Positions 1 through 8,643 of a DNA stretch of 64,000 nt are shown here, piece by piece. The DNA is taken from NCBI GenBank assembly GCA_030762935.1, contig CM060884.1, positions 78,230,696 to 78,294,695 of the forward strand. Direction: 5' to 3'. The notes beneath the pieces were generated by a model, which was given only the letters and a program-made list of their open reading frames with translations, was not told the DNA's origin and did no database searches. Each line of letters opens with the position of its first letter. The first letter of the stretch is position 1. The DNA comes from Hymenopus coronatus. Its lineage: Eukaryota; Arthropoda; Insecta; Mantodea; Hymenopodidae. The translations under genes and the position numbers were made by a program.

Positions 1-505
1 TAATACTAACCAAACTTGATATTTAAGCTCTACATATTTTAAGTACGCAACACGAATATTTCAGGAAAATTCTCCGAGCAAAACTACCCTTTACAAGAAA
101 AATTTTTCGAATAAAGGTTCCTATAATTTTGATTAAAATACCAATATTTAAGATATTTAAAGTATATGTTGGACTATCTAGGAACAGCCTCTGAAAGCCA
201 ATCCCTTTTGGATGATTTCTGTATAATTGGTATAGTGTTATGTAATATTAAAATCTTATAGATCTCTTTAAAACAAACAATTTATGACAAATGTTTGCTG
301 CAATTAACACTTTCCAAGATATTCCTTCTTATTGGTTTACATTCTTACATAGTTATATTTTTCTTAAATTGTCATATTTTCTTTAATTCCTTGTCTAGCA
401 AATAGAACATAATGTCAATAACATCACCCAGTGACCAAGTATTAAAAGATTTGACTAATTAGCTTTCTCTCGTTGTAACAAGTAAATAGGAATAAAACCT
501 TTTTC
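1..505 (+). repeat. Family A copy A1, degraded, cut by window edge
   Basis: The body of family A can be followed from its TTGATATTTAAG block onward. CAACACGAATATTT, CTACCCTTTAC, TTTTGATTAAAATA and AACAATTTATG appear in the expected order with many substitutions. The left half lies outside the window. The right-end signature GTAGAGAAAGTCATGTGAA is not recognisable, so the end near 505 is approximate. It is non-coding and clearly older than most other copies here. Confidence 0.6.
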
Positions 506-1485
506 TCTTACTGCATTTCTTCATTAACAGGAAATTCAGCTGATAGAACTAGACAGAGTACCGTAATAATAAAACATGAGAAAAAACGAATGAAATATAC
601 CAAATTCAATAAATAAGAAAGAAAAATAACGCGAAAAAACAGAGATGGGTTAAGAAAAGAAATAAAGTAATAAATGGAATACAATCACAACTAAAATAGA
701 ATGAAAACATTTAAACAATGCTGGTTATATTGAAACACGAAAGATCGCGAGTCCAGAAAGAAAAGGTGTAAAGCAAGCAAGCTAGTGAACAAAAGGAGCT
801 GATATGCAAAAACTCAGCTATGAACAACGAAGGGAAAAACCCCAAACAAAGTTCACCTCACACAGAAAGTGTACTCGGGTGCGTTAAAATGTTAATAGCA
901 TAGCGTGGCCTTTAGACCCAATGAAAACGCGACAAAACGCCAATAAAATCGGTGAAGATTATAGGCAAATCCTAGAAAAGGGGCGGCGACACGTGTAGTG
1001 AAGTCACGTCGAGTCCTAACTCATGGCAAAATGAGAAGTTGCCAGTCCGCGATGTGAAAAAGGGAAGGGAATCAAGAGACACATTAGCGCGAAGGGAACG
1101 TGGAAAACCTAAAATAATTTGCGATCCCTTTTGTCTTGCGCAGCTTAACGAGTTCTTGTACTTTGGATGGCGGGAAAGTAAAGGGCACTTAGAAACCAGT
1201 TTCATTCAGGTTTCTCCCTGAGACCATCACACAGTTCCTTAGCTAGCCGATGGCCCAACCTCTTTCCTTATTCCCCTCCAAAGGCCCGAAACAAAAGTTC
1301 CCGCCACAAAATTCATTAAATAATACACGTTTTTAAAAATAGTTGTTTAAAAATAGGTAGAAAAAATCATGTGAATGTAACGCAACACTTTAGTCGTTCA
1401 CTTTTGAGATGTACAATATACACGCTAATTGCATATTTTGATTTGCAACACTTGTATAAAAGTAACGATAATCAGTAACTGTTAT
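506..1485. other. Unassigned spacer with a GC-richer middle
   Basis: I recognise no gene or repeat. Positions 506-830 are A-rich and featureless. About 830-1,310 is richer in G+C and CpG, and short ORFs of 60-77 codons overlap on opposite strands (972-1,221), as happens by chance in such sequence. No family, splice pattern or polyadenylation signal supports either ORF. Positions 1,310-1,485 return to AT-rich sequence before the next family A copy. Confidence 0.5.
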
Positions 1486-2243
1486 TCTATGTAGGTCGAG
1501 AAGGTATTGTAAGACAACTGTATATTGATAGTGCACCGCAAATATATGCTTTGACGACCTTTGAATCTATTAAAAGATTTTTAGGAAAAGATCCATGTGT
1601 GTGTCTCTTTCTCTCTCTAAGGACAGTATAGCTCAAAAACAAGAAGTCGATAAATACCAAACCTGTAGTTTCTAGCGATGCGACACGAAGATTTTGAAGA
1701 AAATCCCCCACCCCCTTTACATGAAACATTTTGAGTTTCTCAAAACTGGCTCTATTATTTTGATTAAAATGTCGTATATTAAGATAGAAGCATGGCAAAC
1801 AAAATGTATTTTTTGGAGATAGCCACTGAAGCACTGGTTGAGTTTTGCAGAATTTGCGAATCTGATAAACCGTAAGGGGTAGACAAAAAGTTAATTCACA
1901 ATAAATGAGATCTCATTAAAACACACTATTTATGTCATGTTTTTTTCTTGTTGTTCTTTATGACCGTTTCAGAGATATTCACTGTTGGTTTCAATCTTTA
2001 AACTAGTACATTTTTCTCAAACGGGATCATTCAAATCGAGCCGAAACTCATAGCATAGAGACCCGCTTTTAAAACATTTGACTGTCGCTTAAGCCTAGTT
2101 CCCTTCTACTTATAAGGAACTAAGTAATAAGAACATCCTGCTGATGTTTATCTCGATTAGCATTGTGTAGAAAGAAGAATAAGCGTATCAACAATAATTT
2201 GTTGCAGGAAAGTCATGTGAATAGAACACATCAGATTTTTATT
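1486..2243 (+). repeat. Family A copy A2
   Basis: Near-complete copy. The left terminal palindrome is degraded (only GTAGGTCGAGAAGGTATTG remains near 1,492). The CGACACGAAGATTTTGA block, the CCCACCCC block and the right end GAAAGTCATGTGAATAGAAC (from about 2,210) are clear. It contains a TCTCTTTCTCTCTCT stretch near 1,604. The unit has no coding capacity; small ORFs through it are accidental. Confidence 0.75.
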
Positions 2244-2244
2244 G

Positions 2245-2345
2245 AGGTAATGGCGGATGAATATGGAATCTGCTGAACCACACGAACTTGTGCAAGCAGC
2301 GGAGAGAGCAAACTTACAACTGCTACACTGTCTCCATTGTATAGA
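2245..2345 (+). pseudogene. Leader segment L1, shared with 26,125-26,280
   Basis: A stretch of about 65 bp beginning ATGGCGGATGAATATGGAA and running to GCAGCGGAGAGAGCAAA recurs at 26,149-26,215 with only a few changes. In the frame starting at the inner ATG both copies read MESAEP, then a variable stretch, then QAAERA, so it may derive from the first codons of a protein. After that the two copies diverge, and here the sequence runs straight into the 85-bp array. I cannot name the protein. The N-terminus vaguely recalls Crypton-type recombinase-like proteins, but that is weak. Confidence 0.5.
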
Positions 2346-2998
2346 ATGTTTTAACAGAGGATACAACTTCTTATATTGGGATATATCAATTCCATGTTTC
2401 ACTTTTTTCCCACCGTAGCCTACCGATCTCTGTTTTAACAGAGGATACAACTTCTTATATTGGGATATATCAATTCCATGTTTCACTTTTTTTCCCACCG
2501 TAGCCTACCGATCTCTGTTTTAACAGAGGATACAACTTCTTATATTGGGATATATCAATTCCATGTTCCACTTTTTTTCCCACCGTAGCCTACCGATCTC
2601 TGTTTTAACAGAGGATACAACTTCTTATATTGGGATATATCAATTCCATGTTTCACTTTTTTCCCACCGTAGCCTACCCATTTCTGTTTTAACAGAGGAT
2701 ACAACTTCTTATATTGGGATATATCAATTCCATGTTTCACTTTTTTCCCACCGTAGCCTACCCATTTCTGTTTTAACAGAGGATACAACTTCTTATATTG
2801 GGATATATCAATTCCATGTTTCACTTTTTTCCCACCGTAGCCTACCGATCTCTGTTTTAACAGAGGATACAACTTCTTATATTGGGATATATCAATTCCA
2901 TGTTTCACTTTTTTTCCCACCGTAGCCTACCCATTTCTGTTTTAACAGAGGATACAACTTCTTATATTGGGATATATCAATTCCATGTTTCACTTTTA
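2346..2998 (+). repeat. 84/85-bp minisatellite, about 8 units
   Basis: Units begin GTTTTAACAGAGGATACAAC at 2347, 2432, 2517, 2602, 2686, 2770, 2854 and 2939. The period is 85 or 84 bp depending on whether a T run before CCCACCG has seven or six T. Two unit variants alternate irregularly: CTACCGATCTCT and CTACCCATTTCT. ORFs of about 120 codons open on both strands because 84 is a multiple of three; they repeat the same residues and are not evidence of a protein. Confidence 0.95.
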
Positions 2999-3160
2999 GA
3001 GTAGTTTTCAATATTGAATAATTTGTCCACAAGGACTTTATTGTTTTTGACATTTCAAGGACTTTTTATATGAATGAAGTTACATTTTGTTATTCTCCAT
3101 GCCATGCATTTATGATATAACTTTGTTAGGATCTTTTTTGATTTGTGTGGAAGTAAATTC

Positions 3161-3267
3161 ACTTATAGAAAACAAAACCGGGCTTATAGGCCGTGGTCCA
3201 CTGGGCTTCTCCCCTCGTTCCCCAGACGTTTCGCCTGCGTCTGCGGCAGGCATCATCAGTGGCGTGT
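3161..3267 (-). repeat. Left arm of an inverted repeat enclosing 3.1-7.1 kb
   Basis: Positions 3,161-3,267 are the reverse complement of 7,004-7,079, except that the right arm lacks about 32 bp (here 3,209-3,240). The outer edges are ACTTATAGAAAACAAAACCG at left and its complement at right. Everything between is GC-rich against the AT-rich surroundings. Such inverted partial copies are usual around Penelope-like insertions. Confidence 0.85.
3225..3259 (-). ncRNA. Hammerhead-ribozyme-like motif (Penelope-type)
   Basis: Read on the minus strand, CTGATGA (3,259-3,253) matches the first hammerhead core strand. A helix GCCTGC/GCAGGC (3,251-3,246 with 3,238-3,233) encloses a 7-nt loop, and GAAAC (3,232-3,228) is followed by GTC, the usual cleavage triplet. 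CCA just before CTGATGA can pair with TGG just after GTC as a short helix I, and ACGT would give a minimal helix III. One unpaired T sits at the base of helix II. Hammerheads with a minimal helix III are known from Penelope-like elements, which fits the adjacent GIY-YIG remnant. Self-cleavage is an inference. Confidence 0.55.
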
Positions 3268-3289
3268 ACATCTACAGCTCTTAGAACAT

Positions 3290-3985
3290 GATAATGGGTA
3301 CTCGAAAAACGAATTAAGAAGAGCCTTACATCCAAAAATACAGCCTAAAACACAAACACAGCAACAAAATCCCAAAAACAAAGGAGTGGTTTATCTCCCC
3401 TTCTTTAAACGCATCACAGACCGAATTTCCAAGGTGCTCAAGACCCACAGAATAGACACTATTTTCAAACCAACAAAACAAATACGCAATTTCCTTCGCT
3501 CAGCCAAAGATCCCAGAGAGCCATTTGCATCGGCAGGCGTGTATCGGATCCCCTGTTCATGTGGCGCAGTTTACGTGGGGACCACACAACGGAGCATCAA
3601 CACCAGACTTACAGAACATCGTAGACATTGCCGTTTGGGTCAACCGGAAAAATCGGCGGTAGCACAGCATGCTCTAGAAGCAGAAGCGGAACATGTGATC
3701 TGTTACGACGAAACTGACATCCTCTCCTCCACTACTCATTACTACACACGTTTGCAACGTGAAGCAATTGAGATCTATAAACACACCAACAATTTCAATA
3801 GGAAAGAAGATACATTCACACTAAATAAAACTTGGCACCCAGCCTTACAGAACAGACCAAACAACCAGCAGCAACGAGTTGACGTTGGGCCGTCTGCTTC
3901 CAGATCAGGGCTAGGCCCTCTACTGGAGGTGAAGGGGTTTTTGTTCAGGGACGGGAATAGCAGGAAGAGGATATTGATTACATAA
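3290..3985 (+). pseudogene. Penelope-like retroelement, C-terminal GIY-YIG endonuclease fragment
   Basis: The open frame runs from 3,143 to 3,985; the recognisable protein begins near 3,290. A basic linker contains YLPFF and IRNFL. Then comes the GIY-YIG core: GVY at about 3,536, the Cys pair IPCSCG, YVG about 12 residues after GVY, the arginine in SINTRLTEHR, then EKSAVAQHAL and REAIEIYKH, where the glutamate is expected. In Penelope-like elements this nuclease nicks the target so that the element's reverse transcriptase can prime. The reverse-transcriptase domain that should precede it is absent: upstream lies only the inverted repeat and an AT-rich spacer. It is a 5'-truncated remnant whose surviving part has no internal stop. 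The residues after about 3,900 look like run-on, not domain. Confidence 0.75.
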
Positions 3986-4050
3986 GGGAGATGCCGAGGA
4001 TGTTTGTTTGTTGGGGTTATGCAGGAGATTTGGATGTGTGTTTGTTTGTG

Positions 4051-4417
4051 CTAAGTGCCCAGCATGAGTCTGGGGCGTTTGCAGCGTTCCCCTGGGTCAA
4101 TGTCGTACTCACATAGACCGCGGATATGGGCATGGAGGTTTTGGAAGAAGGCTCGGGCCAGGTGCAGGATGTGGTCCATCAGGGTCGGGATGTTCAAATC
4201 CTGACGGATTGTGCGGTTTGGTAGGTACCATGGGGAGTTGGTGGCTATTCGCAGATAACGGGATTGCAGGGTTTCAAGGCGGTCTAGGTGAGTTCTGGCA
4301 GCAGCGCCCCAGACTTCGCAGGTCGGAGAACCTGCTTGTAGAGCAGCAGCTTGTCTACGGAGCCGCGATTGTACAATGGATATAGCATCCCCATCATCTT
4401 GTTGTCCACAAGGTCAG
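4051..4417 (-). pseudogene. Jockey-type non-LTR retrotransposon, RT C-terminal fragment
   Basis: Reading leftwards from 4,417, the minus strand gives DLVDNKMMGMLYPLYNRG and then VDKLLLYKQVLRP. After a one-base frame change near 4,318 it gives CEVWGAAARTHLDRLETLQ, SRYLRIATNSPWYLPNRTI and RQDLNIPTLMDHI, ending at a TAG at 4,053-4,051. This is the conserved region after the RT fingers and palm of Jockey-clade elements (a YG-VWG-like motif, then LQ-S-LR, then PWY and DLNIPTL). The frameshift and the loss of everything upstream make it a dead fragment. It is in the opposite orientation to the gag copies that follow, so it is not their downstream ORF. Confidence 0.7.
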
Positions 4418-4457
4418 TGTGGTCCCTCTAGGTAGACCAAAAAAGAAAGCACGTACA

Positions 4458-4561
4458 CCAATCAGAAACAACACGGACGCAGGGGACCGCAATCCGGACC
4501 AATCAGGTCATGCGAGGGCGGTACCTCCCACACTATATAAGCCGAGTGCTCCAGATTCGAG
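4458..4561 (+). promoter_or_regulatory. CCAAT/TATA promoter-like leader of gag copy 1
   Basis: Two CCAATCAG boxes (4,458 and 4,499) precede a TATATAA at 4,534-4,540, which lies 28 bp upstream of the gag ATG at 4,562. The order and spacing suit an RNA polymerase II promoter, with a start site a few bases upstream of the ATG or with only a very short leader. The second gag copy at 5,620 lacks this block. Function is inferred from sequence alone. Confidence 0.45.
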
Positions 4562-5211
4562 ATGCCGAAGAGGAAGCAACAACGCAGACCAGCAGCTCCT
4601 ACAGCAGACACCGGCCCTGCCGTCGCTGCTGTGCCTACGGGCACAGCCAAGAAGACTGGTCTTCGCCGCCGAAGTGCCACTACTGTGGCACCAACGCATA
4701 CACTTCGGAGTGCACTGGACACGACCTCCGCCGCCGTCGCCGGTTCTGTGCCACCTGTGGTGGTACGGGACATTTCACCGGGCAAGCCCAGTGCCCCAGC
4801 TACCCAAGGAGCAGACACTCATCGCCTAAACCAGCCCGGACACCATCATCTACACAACCATCTCCGCAGACTGAAAAACCAACACCAACCATCCTGCAGC
4901 AGGAAATCCAGGGCCTAAGTGAGGCCATTCAGGACCTCCACGCGGAGGTCCTGATTCTTACGGCTAAGCTGACGGCCTTGGAGGACAGGCTTCAGGAACA
5001 GGACAGCACCACTTCACACACAGATCTTCACCAAGCAATAGCAACAGCAGTCACCGATATCCGACTCATCTTCAGGGAGGAGGTGAGAGCTCTCCTGGAG
5101 AAGTCGGCACCTCAAACTTCCAAGTTCAACATCCAGAGTAGACGCCAAGGGCTTAGGCTCGAAAACGTCCCAGGATACAACGACTGGCTCAACAGAGTCA
5201 ACCAGCACTAA
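4562..5211 (+). pseudogene. Gag-like ORF, copy 1 (internal deletion)
   Basis: The start MPKRKQQRRPAAPTA is identical to copy 2. About 430 bp, covering the Pro/Ala-rich stretch and the RRM-like domain, are then missing (join near 4,606), and the join shifts the frame. The zinc-knuckle part continues in the other frame, open from 4,510 to 5,211. There the first knuckle reads CRRCCAYGHSQEDW, so its last cysteine has become tryptophan. The third knuckle (CATCGGTGH...C), the leucine-rich coiled-coil stretch and the C-terminus NDWLNRVNQH are intact. Compared with copy 2 it has an extra IQDLHAEVL segment in the coiled coil. It cannot give a full Gag from its own ATG. Confidence 0.7.
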
Positions 5212-5600
5212 CTCCATCCTTCACCCTAGAATTCCTTCATTCCTCTCCCCGAATACTCCGCGGTGGCAGTCTGGGCCTCGGTCAAGTCTGTCTTCCTTCA
5301 TTCCTCTCCCCGAATACTCCGCGGTGGCAGTCTGGGCCTCGGTCAAGTCTGTCTCCCGGTCCTCATTTCACCCCTCTGACTGCACCCTGCAGTCAGTTAC
5401 ATTATCGCCTTGAATCCGCGGGTGCAATCATGCGGTACCGCCTCTCCTTTCCTCCTTCTAATACCGGTGGAGGGGTTTTTTAGTCGGTAGGCCCACGTGG
5501 GAGACCCCGACACTCCGGGGTTGCCCGGGTTAGTCCATAAGGTGGATTTTTCCCCTCCACTCGAAAATTAAAAAAAAAAAAATAAATAAAATAAAATAAC
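5212..5600 (+). other. 3' untranslated region and A-rich tail of gag copy 1
   Basis: This non-coding region is closely shared with 6,673-6,985. It contains a 61-bp tandem duplication (5,232 and 5,293, starting TTCCTTCATTCCTCTCCCCG) that copy 2 lacks. It ends with a GGTGGATTTTTCCCCTCCAC segment followed by an A-rich tail. A CCCGGGTT-rich 3' end followed by oligo(A) is usual for Jockey-related elements. Confidence 0.75.
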
Positions 5601-5619
5601 GTAGCGACTTCGTTTCGAG

Positions 5620-6672
5620 ATGCCGAAGAGGAAGCAACAACGCAGACCAGCAGCTCCTACAGCAGCCACCGCTTCTCCGGCAACCGCCGGTAGGAAGCGC
5701 TCACTGGCATCTCCGCCACCTGCCGTTACGCCGGCAGTGAGCGCTGCACCTTTACCGCGCTCACCATCACCACTGCCGCTGACCGCCGCCGCTGCTTCAC
5801 CGGCAGCCAACACTACATCGCCGCCACCGCTGAGCTCCACACCGCCGCCGCCCCGGTACAGTGCCGTGGTTAGGGGTGTCCCTCGGGATCTCTCCACCCG
5901 GCACCTCCTCGCCGCTGCTCAATCTAGATGGCCTTCATGTTCGAGGGCCACTAGAATTATCTGTGACCGGGGCCCGACACCACTAGTTAGGGTGGAGCTA
6001 CAGGACCGATCAGACCTGGAGGCTGCCTTGGCGTCAGGGTTGCACTTATTAGGGCGAATTCTGCACGTTGAGGAAAGCAGACAGGAAAGACACCGGCCCT
6101 GCTGTCTCTGCTGTGCCTACGGGCACAGCCAAGAAGACTGCTCTTCGCCGCCGAAGTGCCACTACTGTGGCACCAACGCATACACATCGGAGTGCACTGG
6201 GCACGACCTCCGCTGCCGTCGCCGGTTCTGTGCCACCTGTGGTGGTACGGGACATTTCACCGGGCAAGCCCAGTGCCCCAGCTACCCAAAGAGCAGGCAC
6301 TCATCGCCTAAACCAGCCCAGACACCATCATCTACACAACCACCTCCGCAGACTAAACAACCAACACCAACCATCCTGCAGCAGGAAATCCAAGGCCTAA
6401 GTGAGGCTATTACGGCTATTACGGCTAAGCTGACGGCCTTGGAGGACAGGCTTCAGGAACAGGACGGCACCACTTCACACACAGAACTTCACCAAGCAAT
6501 AGCAACAGCAGTCACCGATATCCGACTCATCTTCAGGGAGGAGGTGAGAGCTCTACTGGAGAAGTCGGCACCTCAAACCTCCAAGATCAACATCCAAAGT
6601 AGACGCCAAGGGCTTAGGCTCGAAAACGTCCCAAGATACAACGACTGGCTCAACAGAGTCAACCAGCACTAA
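5620..6672 (+). CDS. Retrotransposon Gag-like protein, copy 2 (intact ORF1)
   Basis: This 350-residue protein probably binds the element's RNA as a nucleocapsid-like Gag. Residues 1-10 are basic. Residues 11-78 are rich in Pro, Ala and Ser. Residues 79-153 (RYSAVVRGVPRDLS...) look like the RRM-like domain that precedes the knuckles in Jockey-type Gags. Three knuckles follow: C161-x2-C164-x4-H169-x4-C174; a degenerate C180-x2-C183...C192 with Tyr where His is expected; and C204-x2-C207-x4-H212-x6-C219. Residues about 252-283 form a leucine-rich coiled coil, and the end is NDWLNRVNQH. The ATG at 5,620 is chosen because copy 1 starts with the same residues. There is no RT ORF behind it; the stop leads straight into the 3' untranslated region. 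It is the only long ORF here with both an open frame and a recognisable domain order, so it may be recently active. Confidence 0.75.
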   Translation: MPKRKQQRRPAAPTAATASPATAGRKRSLASPPPAVTPAVSAAPLPRSPSPLPLTAAAASPAANTTSPPPLSSTPPPPRYSAVVRGVPRDLSTRHLLAAAQSRWPSCSRATRIICDRGPTPLVRVELQDRSDLEAALASGLHLLGRILHVEESRQERHRPCCLCCAYGHSQEDCSSPPKCHYCGTNAYTSECTGHDLRCRRRFCATCGGTGHFTGQAQCPSYPKSRHSSPKPAQTPSSTQPPPQTKQPTPTILQQEIQGLSEAITAITAKLTALEDRLQEQDGTTSHTELHQAIATAVTDIRLIFREEVRALLEKSAPQTSKINIQSRRQGLRLENVPRYNDWLNRVNQH

Positions 6673-6985
6673 CTCCATCCTTCACCCTAGAATTCCTTCA
6701 TTCCTCACCCCGAATACTCCGCGGTGGCAGTCTGGGCCTCGGTCAAGTCTGTCTCCCGGTCCTCATTTCACCCCTCTGACTGCACCCTGCAGTCAGTTAC
6801 ATTATCGCCTTGAATCCGCGGGTGCAATCATGCGGTACCGCCTCTCCTTTCTTCCTTCTAATACCGGTGGAGGGGTTTTTTAGTCGGTAGGCCCACATGG
6901 GAGACCCCGACACTCCGGGCTTGCCCGGGTTAGTCCATAAGGTGGATTTTTCCCCTCCACTCGAAAATAAAAAAAAATAACGTAG
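6673..6985 (+). other. 3' untranslated region and A tail of gag copy 2
   Basis: Matches the corresponding region of copy 1 almost base for base but without the 61-bp duplication. It ends in an A-rich run at about 6,966-6,980. The next bases (AACGTAGCAGTCGCTACTG) share AACGTAGC with the junction after copy 1. Confidence 0.75.
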
Positions 6986-7003
6986 CAGTCGCTACTGAGG
7001 GAC

Positions 7004-7079
7004 CACACGCCACTGATGATGCCTGCCGCAGAAGCCCAGTGGACCACGACCTACAAGCCCGGTTTTGTTTTCTATAAGT
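7004..7079 (+). repeat. Right arm of the inverted repeat, defective hammerhead
   Basis: Reverse complement of 3,161-3,267 minus about 32 bp. CTGATGA (7,013-7,019) and the first helix II strand GCCTGC remain, but the second helix strand, GAAAC and the cleavage triplet are gone, so this arm cannot form the ribozyme core. The deletion ends share the short repeat TCT. Confidence 0.8.
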
Positions 7080-7144
7080 GACTCTAACGTCGGCCGTGAA
7101 AGCCTTCGAATTTTATTGGAAGTAAGTTGTTAACGACATTACTC

Positions 7145-7278
7145 GCCTCCTCTGTTATATCTGGATATCATTATCACTAGCAAAAATGCCTCATCTTGCA
7201 AATAGACTATCACCGTGAATCGAATTTCATTTGTTATCAACGTAAGTGAAGAATACATACATGATCGGCGGAGTTCAT
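7145..7278 (+). repeat. Dispersed repeat E, copy 1
   Basis: The stretch GACTATCACCGTGAATCGAA through GGCGGAGTTCAT (about 7,207-7,275) recurs in reverse complement at 49,496-49,580. It abuts family A copy A3. It is non-coding; identity is unknown beyond being repeated. Confidence 0.6.
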
Positions 7279-7786
7279 GTTCTACTTTCTCTACACGTAC
7301 TATGTACAGAGAAGGTACTGTATTGCACCCAAAAATTCGATACCGAGATTTCACCGGAAATATATGTTTTGAGACCCCCTGAATCTAATAAAGCATTTTT
7401 AAATAAATGCCCTTGTATGTGTGAGTGTCTGTGGGTGGCATAACTCAAAAACGAAAAGACCATTAAATACCATACTTGGTATTTAAGTTCAGTATCTTTC
7501 AAAGATGCTACACAAAGGTATTAAAGAACCCCCACCTACAACTACCCTTTACAAGGGGAAAAATCGAAAATTTTGATTTTCTCAAAAATGGCTCGTAATG
7601 ATTTTGATTAAAATATCGTATATTAAAGATATTTATATGGAAAACAAATTGTATATCTTGAATTTTCTGAGAATAGTCTCTAAAGACCTATTTATTACGA
7701 ATGAATTTTGCGTAACTGGTAGAGCGTAAGAGATAGACAAAATTTTACAAGAGCTCGTTAAAACACACACTTTATGTTATACACAT
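7279..7786 (+). repeat. Family A copy A3, left 60%
   Basis: Starts at the terminal CTACTTTCTCTACACGTAC and runs to the ACACACTTTATGTTATACAC block. There it is cut off exactly where the next copy begins. The terminal palindrome is shortened. Confidence 0.8.
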
Positions 7787-8643
7787 TTTTACTTTCTCTA
7801 GCCCCATATGTACAATGTACATAGGGATAGAGAAGTATTGAATTCCACCCAAAAATTCGATGTTGAGATTTCACCGGAAATACATGTTTTAGGACCCCTG
7901 AATCCAAAAAAATCATTTCCAGAAAAAGGTCCGTGTGTCTATGAACAAGATAACTCAAAAACGAAAAGTAGCTAAAATACCAACTTGGTATTTAAGTTCA
8001 GTATCTTCCAGGGATGCAACACGAAGATTTTGAGAAAAATCCCCCCACCCCAATCTACCCTTTACATTAAACTTTTTTCGAAAATTTTGATTTTCATAAA
8101 AATCGCTCTAACGATTTTGATTAAAATATCGTATATTAAAGATATTTACCTGACAAATAAAATGTATATCTTGAATTTTCTGGGAATAGCTTCTAAAGAC
8201 CTGTTTATTCTGGGTGAATTTTGCTTGATTTGGCATTACTAGTAAACCGTAAGAGATAGGCAAAAACTTACTATACAAAACATGTAGGCCTTCTAAAATA
8301 CACACTTTTTGCGAGGATTTTACCGTTTTCGAGATATTCATTGTTATTGGTTTCAGTTGTGAAGTACTTATACTTTTCTCAGACAGGAGTGTCCGTTTTT
8401 CTTTTGTTCTACTCCTGGCCAAGAAAAGAAGCGATTTATGACAACCGCATAACGACAGCTTTTAAAGCATTTGACTATCGATTTAGCCTAGTGTATTCCT
8501 TTATTTTCTTCCTACTTATAAGGAACTAAGTAATAAGAACATTGTGCTGAATACCTCGATTAACAAGGTGCAGAAAGAAGAATATTCTTATGTAACAAGT
8601 TTGTAGAACGGCTAGAGAAAGTCATGTGAGTGTAACACATCAT
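7787..8643 (+). repeat. Family A copy A4, full length
   Basis: A good reference copy of about 0.85 kb. It starts TTTACTTTCTCTAGCCCC with an inverted CCATATGTACAATGTACATA. It continues through GAGATTTCACCGGAAATACA, AAGATTTTGAGAAAAATCC, TTTTGATTAAAATATCGTA and CTCGATTAACAAGGTGCAG, and ends CTAGAGAAAGTCATGTGAG. The short inverted ends and internal non-coding body suggest a non-autonomous element. I do not recognise the superfamily and see no clear target duplication. Confidence 0.85.

Larger units (their letters stand above)
4446..6985 (+). mobile_element. Head-to-tail dimer of a gag-only non-LTR retroelement
   Basis: Two copies of the same unit lie in the same orientation. Each has a gag-like ORF beginning MPKRKQQRRPAAPTA, a long GC-rich 3' untranslated region and an A-rich tail. 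In both, the 3' untranslated region follows gag directly, with no reverse-transcriptase ORF. The A-rich tail of copy 1 (about 5,568-5,600) runs within 20 bp into the start of copy 2. AACGTAGC follows both tails. Gag-only, tandem, polyadenylated organisation is known from Drosophila HeT-A; a half-LINE moved by a partner's RT is the other reading. Confidence 0.7.

Noticed and set aside
972..1221. A gene in the GC-richer island
   Set aside because: Two overlapping opposite ORFs of 60-77 codons with no recognised domain, splice signal or poly(A) signal.
2157..2925. ORFs of 113-126 codons on both strands in the 85-bp array
   Set aside because: 84-bp units keep any frame open; the two strands give equally long frames, and 85-bp units shift them.
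3087..3284. A separate small gene upstream of the GIY-YIG fragment
   Set aside because: It runs through the inverted repeat and hammerhead-like motif and has no independent support.
4462..4829. Long antisense and alternative-frame ORFs over the gag copies
   Set aside because: GC-rich coding sequence commonly leaves other frames open; only the frame with zinc knuckles makes sense.
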